Source: Nitrospirota bacterium (GTDB lineage Bacteria; Nitrospirota; Thermodesulfovibrionia; Thermodesulfovibrionales; JdFR-88). From it: 8,191 nt of DNA. The translations under genes were made by a program, and so were the position numbers. The notes under the pieces are model-generated. The model searched no databases. It was not told the origin of the DNA and saw only the letters and a program-made list of their open reading frames with translations. Shown here piece after piece: positions 1 through 5,803 of the stretch (positions are counted from its first letter, which is position 1; each line of letters starts with the position of its first letter). Location of the stretch: contig JAJYGJ010000228.1 of assembly GCA_021790695.1 (NCBI GenBank), positions 1 through 8,191 on the forward strand, written 5' to 3'.

Positions 1-29
1 GATAAGCCGGATATCATCGAGGAATCCAT

Positions 30-755
30 TTATCTCGGTGAGCTGCCGATTATGACCGGGGGCGGGGAATTCATTATCAACGTCTGGAAGAAATACTCAT
101 CGGGGGCGAGGGAATCCTTGAAGGCATCGTAATACCAGGGGTTATCCTCGATAAAATCGACGACATACTGCGCCACGTCGCCGGGCAGGCAGAACCACTG
201 TGTCCCCCTGTATATGTCCATGGGCGGTTTATTGCGGTTCGGCAGAAGATTGATGCCGCCGCCGTAGAGCCTGATCAGCGCTGCGCGCAGGATTCTCATG
301 GGATGAAGAAAGGAGTCATACCGCCTTCTTGCGAGCCCCGGCCATTTGATCGCCCAGAAGCAGGCCTCCGGGCTTCCCGCACCGATTCTCTGCGCATTCA
401 TGAAAATTTTGCCCCGGTTCCCGTTCAGGTATTCGGATAACCCATTTCTTACAAGCAGGTCCTGTCCGCTCCTGAGGCAGACAAAGTCATATTTCCGGTT
501 CGAACGCTTCAGGCTCCGCAGGAGACATAGCGTTGCATCGACAATGCTGATGTCCCCCCATCTCACGTCGACGCTTTCCTCCAGGACCCTTACATTGCCC
601 CCGCTTGCTATCATGGGCATCGCGCTTTTTTTGTCGACGTGGACGTATATATCGCAATTGCCGTCGCCGGACAGTTGACCGATAAACCTGTTCAACTGCC
701 GCGGGTCCCTGTGGACCTGAAGCAGATAGGCTATTCGCAAGTCGTTTACCGGCAC
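30..755 (-). CDS. GT14-like glycosyltransferase, probably truncated by a nonsense codon
   Basis: The reading frame gives 241 residues of a core-2/I-branching-type protein. Blocks: LRIAYLLQVHRDPRQLNRF (6-24), DIYVHVDKKS (35-44), RWGDISIVDATLCLL (65-79), YDFVCLRSGQDLLVR (89-103), YRGTQWFCLPGD (182-193) and LAPDEYFFQTLIMNS (216-230). It is about 90 residues shorter than the intact paralogue at 2618-1623. Aligned on APDE, the TAA at 30-32 falls where the paralogue has the phenylalanine of LVFEDW, and the frame reopens as MDSSMISGL to the window edge with Asp at the matching place. A one-base change from TAT or TAC would explain this. LRSGQDLL also departs from the usual LSGxxYPL. The GTG at 755 is favoured by a GGGGGTG about five bases upstream. 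A TTG at 740 aligns better with the other GT14-like starts but has a weaker site. Confidence 0.78.
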   Translation of the reverse strand: MPVNDLRIAYLLQVHRDPRQLNRFIGQLSGDGNCDIYVHVDKKSAMPMIASGGNVRVLEESVDVRWGDISIVDATLCLLRSLKRSNRKYDFVCLRSGQDLLVRNGLSEYLNGNRGKIFMNAQRIGAGSPEACFWAIKWPGLARRRYDSFLHPMRILRAALIRLYGGGINLLPNRNKPPMDIYRGTQWFCLPGDVAQYVVDFIEDNPWYYDAFKDSLAPDEYFFQTLIMNSPPPVIIGSSPR

Positions 756-802
756 GTATGCACCCCCGGTTTACGCTCCATCCCCGGCCCCGGCATCTCC
801 GT

Positions 803-1648
803 TCAACTCCGCCTCAGGAGCGCTTTTTCCGCCCTCTTGACCTTATAAAGGAGGTAATGGGCAAGCATCATAAAATCGTTCGCCCCGGCCCCTTTTGCCA
901 CAAACCCGAAAGTCCGGAAGCCGCGCTCATCGGTCTTTATGCCATGCGTCATCTTGATCCTCTGCCATTCCTTCATGGCGCAACAGTCGGACTGTATTTT
1001 CTGGCATTCCCTTTTTCCGCCCGTCTTTGTCCTGGTGTGCGGATTGACGCAGACGACCTCATCAACGACGGCGACTTTTCCCGCCAGGTCCGGGCCCATG
1101 GTCTGCAGATACCACCATTCCACGCCGAAGCGCGACAACGCGGGATCGTAAACCCGCATGAATTCATCCAGCGCGGCTTTCAGGAACAGGGGGCAGTTCA
1201 TCTCGACAAAATTCGTGTACCGGAGCATGGAAAAGGGATGCGCGGAGGTAATGGGAAGGCATATCCTTCCCGCCGGGCTGAACGCCGGCTGCAGACACCA
1301 GAGCCCGAAGCGCTCTCTTATTTCAAACAGCCTGCTTATCGCCGGGGCATCGATAATGATATCGTCATCCATCACCATGACGGCCTCGTAGTTGTCCAGT
1401 AGCTCTTTCCATTTTTGATATGCGTAATGAAGGTTGGGGAACTTCCCGCCCTTCCGCTCATTATAAATATCCCCGATTGCGCGGAGCGGATTATCCCGCC
1501 CCCGCTCGCCATAATAGGTTATCCACAAGTCGAAGTTTTTCTCCCCTTCGATCCACTTTCCGACGTTGGCGTTGTCACCGGCCGAGGTAAAGACCAGATT
1601 GCCCGAATGAGGCGCCCCCGGTTTAAGGACCAGTTCCGACCTTTCCAT
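803..1648 (-). CDS. DUF707 family protein, putative glycosyltransferase
   Basis: A 281-residue protein matching the DUF707 family, known mainly from plants and from scattered bacteria in polysaccharide clusters; its biochemistry is largely undefined. Recognisable blocks, numbered from the start at 1648: GNLVFTSAGDNANVGKWI (16-33), FDLWITYYG (39-47), DIYNERKGGKFPNLHYAYQK (60-79), the DxD-like VMVMDDDIIID (90-100), LWCLQPAFSP (116-125), LRYTNFVEMNCPLF (142-155), VEWWYLQTMG (176-185), AVVDEVVCVNPHTR (193-206), and a basic C terminus. The DDD motif and the hydrophobic strand before it are what a GT-A glycosyltransferase uses to bind metal and nucleotide sugar, so a transferase role is likely but inferred. 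It overlaps the upstream GT14 gene by 26 bp and precedes another GT14-like gene by 47 bp, so it should act on the same glycan. Length and motifs suggest it is intact. Confidence 0.85.
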   Translation of the reverse strand: MERSELVLKPGAPHSGNLVFTSAGDNANVGKWIEGEKNFDLWITYYGERGRDNPLRAIGDIYNERKGGKFPNLHYAYQKWKELLDNYEAVMVMDDDIIIDAPAISRLFEIRERFGLWCLQPAFSPAGRICLPITSAHPFSMLRYTNFVEMNCPLFLKAALDEFMRVYDPALSRFGVEWWYLQTMGPDLAGKVAVVDEVVCVNPHTRTKTGGKRECQKIQSDCCAMKEWQRIKMTHGIKTDERGFRTFGFVAKGAGANDFMMLAHYLLYKVKRAEKALLRRS

Positions 1649-2618
1649 TCCAATGCCCCTCCTCATGTCCAATGACATCGTTTCGAATGACATTTTCCAT
1701 GCGCCGGATCAAATCCGTATCGCCTTCCCGAAATTTTCTCGCGAAAAGCGCCTCGCCGGACCCGTAGATATCGTTCAATAAAACCTTACCGCTTTTTTCG
1801 AAGTAGCCGACGTGCTCTTCCTCCATCCAGGCCGGATGAGCGCTTTTGTGGCCCGAGCGCTCCAGGAATTTGTATTTATGCCGCCGCCCGGCCTGTCTGG
1901 CCTGAACGCACCACCGCCAGTCCTCAAAAACCAGATTTCTGCGTACCCGCGGTCTGAAAATCGAATTCCCGAGGATGGTGTGAAACAGTGTTTCGTCAGG
2001 GGCGAAGATGTTTTCGAAGAATTCGCATACCGGCCGGTTTGACTGAACGAAATCGAGGATGTACCGGCATGCGTCCCTTGTAAGCGCCCACCAGGTATTG
2101 CCCGCGAACGGCTCCAGGGCGCCCAGATATTTCATATAATCCCTTCGCGCCAGGCCGAGCCTCGCCAGGCCCTTCACAATCGTCCTCCGCACGGGTTTGG
2201 CGGCGGAGACCCTGAAGGTGCTTATCCTTGAGATCGGCTTTCTGTCGTGGGGCATTTTGGCCAGGCTTATAAACTCCCATCCCTGATTATTGCCGAAAAA
2301 ATCGGCTATGTATCGCCCGCTCCTTAACGGATATTCGCTTCCGCTCAGCAAAATGAAATAATCGTAATTGCGGGGAGAGCTGATCGACTGGCGCATCAGT
2401 GCGAGCTGGGCCTCTACGAACGAATATTCGCTCCAGTAAACCAATGTGCGCCTGTCGCAGAAGGCGACATTGTTCCAGTTTATGGACCTGAAATCCCCGA
2501 TATCGCTTTTTTTGTCCACGTGTATGAAAAATCCGCAATCATCAACGGACAGCGCATCTATCAGCCGCTTCAGGTGGAGCGGATGTTTAAAGGCGGCTAT
2601 GAGATAGGCTATTTTCAT
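1623..2618 (-). CDS. GT14-like core-2/I-branching beta-1,6-N-acetylglucosaminyltransferase family protein
   Basis: A 331-residue protein of the family that includes animal core-2/I-branching GlcNAc transferases and xylosyltransferases (GT14, GT-A-like fold). Bacterial members are common in polysaccharide loci, and their linkages are mostly undefined. Key segments are MKIAYLIAAFKHP (1-13), FFIHVDKKSD (30-39), VYWSEYSFVEAQLALM (60-75), YDYFILLSGSEYPLR (85-99), GNTWWALT (173-180), FAPDETLFHTIL (205-216) and NLVFEDW (228-234), with the usual LFARKF segment near the end. A C-terminal tail, about 19 residues after ENVIR, overlaps the next gene. I chose the ATG at 2618 because it fits the family's start and forms an ATGA overlap with the preceding stop; the in-frame ATG at 2648 would add ten atypical residues. 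No Shine-Dalgarno is obvious at 2618, so it probably depends on coupling. It looks intact. Confidence 0.87.
   Translation of the reverse strand: MKIAYLIAAFKHPLHLKRLIDALSVDDCGFFIHVDKKSDIGDFRSINWNNVAFCDRRTLVYWSEYSFVEAQLALMRQSISSPRNYDYFILLSGSEYPLRSGRYIADFFGNNQGWEFISLAKMPHDRKPISRISTFRVSAAKPVRRTIVKGLARLGLARRDYMKYLGALEPFAGNTWWALTRDACRYILDFVQSNRPVCEFFENIFAPDETLFHTILGNSIFRPRVRRNLVFEDWRWCVQARQAGRRHKYKFLERSGHKSAHPAWMEEEHVGYFEKSGKVLLNDIYGSGEALFARKFREGDTDLIRRMENVIRNDVIGHEEGHWNGKVGTGP
1656..1664 (-). promoter_or_regulatory. Shine-Dalgarno deciding the DUF707 start
   Basis: The minus strand reads GAGGAGGGG here, with AGGAGG ending nine bases before the ATG at 1648. This is the strongest ribosome-binding site in the window. 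It selects 1648 over the in-frame upstream ATG codons at 1693, 1678 and 1666, which lie within the GT14 coding sequence. Confidence 0.75.
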
Positions 2619-3113
2619 TTTTGGGCCCGGCGTTCCAGCAGCGGCCATATCCCGCCTGCCAGCCAGCGGGCGGCCTTTTTTTCTATTAATCGGGATGTTC
2701 CGAGGGTCGGCGTCCGGTTGACGTCTAGGAGCATGACGCGGCCGTCCCTAAGGACGTAATCGAACTTCCCGCAATCGAACCCCAGCCGCCGCCTGATTGA
2801 ATGAAGCTCCGGCTGCGCGGGCGCTTCCCCGATATGGAACGCGGTGGCCTCATTTACGATTTTTCGCTTCGATTTCAGAATGATGTTCATGTCTCTGTCG
2901 CCAAAGAAATAACAATATCTCACCAAATAATCGTCGCCGTCCATCCCGGGGAGAAATTTTTCGACGATCAGGTTCCCGTTGCCGAACACGTCCCCCGGCA
3001 CGTCCTTCAGTGACGCGAATCATCGTGCGGGGATGGTTTTTGTCCCGGTGGGATTCGCCGAACCTCAAATAGGCCAGGTTGTTGCAGGTGCTGCCGCTAT
3101 CTGCCGGACAAAT
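2615..3113 (-). pseudogene. C-terminal fragment of an ATP-grasp-like protein, frameshifted
   Basis: The main open frame, 3019-2615, encodes FASLKDVPGDVFGNGN, then LIVEKFLPG, VRYCYFFGDRDMNI, KIVNEA, LGFDCGKFDYVLRDGRVMLL and DVNRTPTLG, ending LLERRAQK. The GKFDYVxxDGRxxLLDVNRTP segment resembles the metal-binding C-terminal part of ATP-grasp enzymes, and LIVEKFLP the preceding nucleotide-binding strand. Only about 134 residues are in this frame, under half a normal protein. Immediately upstream, another frame (about 3113-3015) reads NNLAYLRFGESHRDKNHPRT, which appears to belong to the same protein, so a shift lies near 3012-3023. The N-terminal domain is absent and is replaced by the GT14-like remnant. 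A GTG at 3001 could start a short product, but function is unlikely. It is unlike the ATP-grasp gene at 7232-8191. Its TGA overlaps the ATG of the next gene (ATGA, 2618-2615). Confidence 0.65.
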
Positions 3114-3166
3114 TTATTCGGTTGGTCCGGATTTTTATAGACCGGCAGTAGATAGGCCATTCGCAT
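3065..3166 (-). pseudogene. 5' remnant of a GT14-like (core-2/I-branching-type) glycosyltransferase
   Basis: A 33-codon reading frame begins at the ATG at 3166 with MRMAYLLPVYKNPDQPNKF. It matches the N-terminal style of the other two GT14-like genes here (MKIAYLIAAFKHP at 2618, and LRIAYLLQVHRDPRQLNRF from 740). At the DNA level its first 15 bases differ from the start of the 755-30 gene at only two positions (ATGCGAATGGCCTAT against TTGCGAATAGCCTAT). The similarity ends around residue 23 (RQI). The frame then runs into unrelated sequence and stops at a TGA at 3065-3067. About 300 residues of a normal GT14 protein are missing, including the expected HVDKKS motif. No strong Shine-Dalgarno precedes it. 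I read it as the leftover 5' end of a deleted gene. Confidence 0.7.
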
Positions 3167-3292
3167 GTTATTTCGTGTCATGATATGTCCGGTACGGCTG
3201 CCGGGAGAACGCGCTTTCCCGGTACGGGAGAAAATCGGTCTTCCCTCCCTGCGGCCCCGGGTTTTTGCGTGTCCGGATGAGGCGGGCGGTCC
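3167..3292. other. 126-bp spacer between the intact upstream genes and the remnant region
   Basis: I see no convincing ORF here and no clear -35/-10 promoter on the minus strand. It holds two direct copies of CCGGTACGG (3189-3197 and 3219-3227), spaced 30 bp apart, each near a CGGGAGAA string. It is the longest non-coding stretch in the window, and it separates the intact epimerase/GT4 pair from the broken genes downstream. Confidence 0.5.
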
Positions 3293-3300
3293 TCATCCGG
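3273..3300. repeat. Perfect 10-bp inverted repeat over the GT4 stop codon
   Basis: CCGGATGAGG (3273-3282) and CCTCATCCGG (3291-3300) are exact reverse complements around an 8-base loop. The right arm includes the GT4 gene's TGA stop at 3293-3295. The stem should form a stable RNA hairpin on the minus-strand transcript. The sequence after it in that direction is ACACGCAAAAACC, with no U-run, so it is not a standard intrinsic terminator. It could pause transcription, protect the 3' end of the upstream message or be incidental. Confidence 0.55.
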
Positions 3301-4522
3301 CCGCCTCAAAAAAACGCCTCGCCAGGACCCTGTAGTCATGGTTCGCCAAAACGTATTTTTTTCCCTTTGACCCCATAATATTTCTCTCGTCGGTTGTCAT
3401 GCCGGTCATTTTGATGACGGCTTGCGCCGCGGCTTCCGGCTCCTCGGGCGCGACGGTAATGCCGCAGCCGCTGTCGGAGACCATATCATTTCCCGCATTG
3501 ACGGCATGGATTACGGGCTTGCCGGCCATCATGTAATCAATGAGCTTGTTTGGACTTATGCCGAAACCATGCAGGCTTTTGTTTTTTTTCAGTCCGATAT
3601 ACAGGATGTCCATCGCCTCCAATAGTTTCGGGACCGAAGCCTTCGGGACCGGAGGAAGGAATGTGACATTTTTCAGTCCCATATCCAGCGCCCTGCATTG
3701 CAGTTTCGCCTTCTCGGGCCCGTGCCCCACCAGCGCAAAGGCGACGGGGTACGAATGCAGGGACGCCGCGGCCTCAATAAGGGTATCGAGCGCATTGCCG
3801 AAACCGTGAGAGCCGGTAAACCCGACGATAATCTTTCCCTCCTGTTTAAGCCGCGATAATGCCTGGATATGACCCAAGGCGCCCGCGGCTTCTCCTCCGT
3901 CCCATTCCGTAACATCTATCCCGTTTGGTATATAGGCGAATTTGCCGGACGCCATGCCGTGCCTTGTCATGTAGCCTTCCGCTTTGGGCATCAGGGAAAT
4001 TATGGCGTCCGAGACGCGGTACGCAAAATCCTCGGCTTTTTGCATCATCACGATAAAGGGATGACCGGGCGGGATGCCGCCCAGCTCGGTCAGTGTCAGG
4101 GGCCAGAGGTCCCTGACCTCGAACAGCAGTTTGGCGCCTGAAGCGCGGGCGATCCTGCTGGCCGCGTATATGACGAAGGGATGCGGACATGAGGCGATCA
4201 CGAGATCGGGCCTGAAGCGCCCGGCGATCCTGGATTTGAACGGCGTGAGCATCAGGCTGAACCCGAGCATATTCAGCGCGCGCCCGATGCCGTTTCCCTC
4301 GTATTTCGGGGTCTTCAGCCAGAAATAACGCACACCTTCTATTTCCTCGTTTGCCATCATGCCGGAGACAAGCGGTTTCCGGCTGTGCAGATGGGACTGG
4401 GAAGCCGCCACGATGCATACCCTGTGCCCAAGGCGCGTCCATTCCCTGGCCAGATAAAAATGACGGTATTCCATGCCATGCCTGGGCGAGCCGGCGTAAT
4501 GATTAATGACCAGGATGTTCAT
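3293..4522 (-). CDS. WbuB-like GT4 family glycosyltransferase
   Basis: A 409-residue retaining glycosyltransferase with GT-B fold, GT4 family, close in style to WbuB enzymes that transfer L-FucNAc or similar N-acetyl sugars in O-antigen assembly. The N-terminal acceptor domain begins ILVINHYAGSPRHGMEYR (3-20) and includes PDLVIASCPHPF (105-116), FEVRDLWPLTL (134-144) and IPNGID (198-203). The C-terminal donor domain has VGFTGSHGFGNALDTLIEAA (233-252), ALVGHGPEK (263-271) and the sugar-nucleotide motif GFGISPNKLIDYMMAGKPVI (319-338), whose SPNKLIDY replaces the EX7E-type segment of other GT4 enzymes. There is no signal peptide; it is probably cytoplasmic or peripheral at the inner membrane. 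The ATG at 4522 follows the epimerase stop by 6 bp, and its GGTGAGGA Shine-Dalgarno overlaps that TGA, so the two are translationally linked. The epimerase product, or a derivative, is therefore the likely donor sugar. The gene looks intact. Confidence 0.92.
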   Translation of the reverse strand: MNILVINHYAGSPRHGMEYRHFYLAREWTRLGHRVCIVAASQSHLHSRKPLVSGMMANEEIEGVRYFWLKTPKYEGNGIGRALNMLGFSLMLTPFKSRIAGRFRPDLVIASCPHPFVIYAASRIARASGAKLLFEVRDLWPLTLTELGGIPPGHPFIVMMQKAEDFAYRVSDAIISLMPKAEGYMTRHGMASGKFAYIPNGIDVTEWDGGEAAGALGHIQALSRLKQEGKIIVGFTGSHGFGNALDTLIEAAASLHSYPVAFALVGHGPEKAKLQCRALDMGLKNVTFLPPVPKASVPKLLEAMDILYIGLKKNKSLHGFGISPNKLIDYMMAGKPVIHAVNAGNDMVSDSGCGITVAPEEPEAAAQAVIKMTGMTTDERNIMGSKGKKYVLANHDYRVLARRFFEAAG

Positions 4523-4528
4523 GTATCC

Positions 4529-5647
4529 TCACCGGCAACCTGCCAGCGCCCGGACTATCGCGGCCCCCGCGTCGCCGCGGCCGTACAGGGGGACCCAATC
4601 ATCGTGCCCGCGCAGGGACAGCCCTTTTTCGGCCTCTATAACGGCCTCTTTTTCAGCGCCGGCAAGGATGTTGAATCCGTGTTCCACCAATTCGACCCAC
4701 TCCGTTTCCCGCCGCAGCGTAATGCACTGCTTCCGGAAGAAATAGGCCTCTTTCTGCAATCCGCCGCTGTCCGTTATCACGGCCTTGCAGGCGTCAAGGA
4801 GCGCCAGCATATCGAAATAACCCATGGGCCCTGTAAGAGTCACCCCCCGAAATTGGAGGCCGTGCCTCGACAGGGCCTTCTTCGTCCTCGGATGCAGCGG
4901 CAGCACTATTGGAGTGGTCCTGGTTATCAGTTCAAATGCGTCGGCGATATTTCGCAGGCGGTCATGGTCGTCGGTGTTTTCGGGCCTGTGTATTGTTGCG
5001 AGATAAAAGTTCCCATCCATCTCGTCGATGATCGCCCGTATGCGCCCGCCCGGTTTCGCCATCCGCCTGTAAAAAAGCGCCGCGTCATACATTACGTCGC
5101 CCGCGTTCAGCACCAGCGGCGCCCGGGGTTTTATTTTTGGATTGTTTCCGATCCCTTCCCGCAGCAGATTGCCGATGGCCGTCTCCGACGGGCAAAACAA
5201 AAGGCTCGACACATGGTCGGTGAGAATCCTGTTGATTTCCTCGGGCACATCCATGTTAAAGCAGCGCAGCCCGGCCTCGACATGCGCAACCGGTATGTGC
5301 AATTTTGCGGCGGCAAGAGCCCCCGCGAGCGTGGAATTCGTATCTCCGTAAAGGAGCGCGACATCGGGCTTCTCATTCAACATGGCCCCTTCGATTTTTC
5401 CCAGCATAATGCCCGTCATCTCGCCGTGAGAGCAATCGGAGACGCCCAGATTATAATCCGGATCCGGAATATGCATTTCCTTGAAAAATATGCCGGACAT
5501 GTTGTCGTCGTAATGCTGGCCCGTGTGGACGATTGTCTCCTCTATTTTGGGGCGGGCCCTCCCGGCGTTATGCGCCGCAATTTCCCTCGATATCACGGCC
5601 GCCTTTACAAATTGAGGCCGCGCTCCCACGACTGTCAGGATTTTCAT
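4529..5647 (-). CDS. wecB: Non-hydrolysing UDP-N-acetylglucosamine 2-epimerase family protein (WecB/WbpI/FnlC type)
   Basis: This 372-residue enzyme inverts C2 of a UDP-N-acetyl-hexosamine, e.g. UDP-GlcNAc to UDP-ManNAc, through a UDP/2-acetamidoglucal intermediate. The GT-B-like fold is recognisable in order: ILTVVGARPQFVKAA (3-17), VHTGQHYDDNMS (40-51), LYGDTNSTLAGALAAAK (99-115), HVEAGLRCFNMDVPEEINR (122-140), ATIHRPENTDD (217-227), LPLHPRT (249-255), and TDSGGLQKEAYFF (292-304). Residues equivalent to the catalytic set of E. coli WecB are present (D102, E124, E136, H220). Length and motifs are complete, so it should be active. The GARPQF/PDYNLG style is shared by WecB, the UDP-diacetamido-uronate epimerase WbpI, and the L-FucNAc-pathway epimerase FnlC, so the exact sugar is open. 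The ATG at 5647 has a good GGGAAGG Shine-Dalgarno about 7 bases upstream. The downstream GT4 gene starts 6 bp after its stop. Confidence 0.93.
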   Translation of the reverse strand: MKILTVVGARPQFVKAAVISREIAAHNAGRARPKIEETIVHTGQHYDDNMSGIFFKEMHIPDPDYNLGVSDCSHGEMTGIMLGKIEGAMLNEKPDVALLYGDTNSTLAGALAAAKLHIPVAHVEAGLRCFNMDVPEEINRILTDHVSSLLFCPSETAIGNLLREGIGNNPKIKPRAPLVLNAGDVMYDAALFYRRMAKPGGRIRAIIDEMDGNFYLATIHRPENTDDHDRLRNIADAFELITRTTPIVLPLHPRTKKALSRHGLQFRGVTLTGPMGYFDMLALLDACKAVITDSGGLQKEAYFFRKQCITLRRETEWVELVEHGFNILAGAEKEAVIEAEKGLSLRGHDDWVPLYGRGDAGAAIVRALAGCR

Positions 5648-5664
5648 TGATGACCTTCCCGTGG

Positions 5665-5803
5665 TTAAGATTGTGCGTATATTCGGCTTATATGCTTCCG
5701 GTCAGCGGCAATCATGTCTCCGGGGTAATGCGGCTGACGGACCGGCCGCGGGGACAATGCCGGCCATGCCGGTCTTTTCTCAAACCACAATGTCCCGTCA
5801 TCC
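5665..5803 (-). pseudogene. Displaced C-terminal coding segment of the FkbM-like gene (frameshift)
   Basis: Reading the minus strand one frame over from about 5802 gives DDGTLWFEKRPAWPALSPRP and continues to a TAA at 5665-5667. The DGTLWFEKR string is what FkbM-type proteins carry near their C terminus, and it would follow naturally from HEYHGGGKG in the annotated frame if one base were restored. The junction sits among short homopolymers (GGGGG, AAAA, GGG at roughly 5801-5817), which favour slippage or base-calling error. Restoring the frame would place the gene's stop 17 bp before the epimerase ATG instead of 64 bp, fitting the tight spacing elsewhere. Confidence 0.6.

Noticed and set aside
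758..1402. A 214-codon plus-strand open frame
   Set aside because: It is antisense to the DUF707 gene, whose motifs are clear. No domain or credible ribosome-binding context is seen.
2619..2648. An extra ten N-terminal residues for the GT14-like gene from the ATG at 2648
   Set aside because: The family start MKIAYL coincides with the ATGA overlap at 2618, and the extra residues are unlike the family. A GGCGGG upstream of 2648 leaves a small doubt.
3846..4442. A 198-codon minus-strand frame inside the GT4 gene
   Set aside because: It is an alternative frame of a gene with complete GT4 motifs, and its product is Arg-rich with no recognisable fold.
4385..5650. A 421-codon plus-strand open frame
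   Set aside because: It lies antisense to the epimerase and the 5' end of the GT4 gene, both of which show full conserved motifs. Its translation has no recognisable domain and is rich in Pro, His and Arg, typical of a shadow frame in GC-rich DNA.
5740..5774. GACCGGC/GCCGGTC inverted repeat followed by TTTT on the plus strand
   Set aside because: It has a long loop and lies at the end of the FkbM-like gene in the wrong direction for a minus-strand terminator. No plus-strand gene needs termination here.
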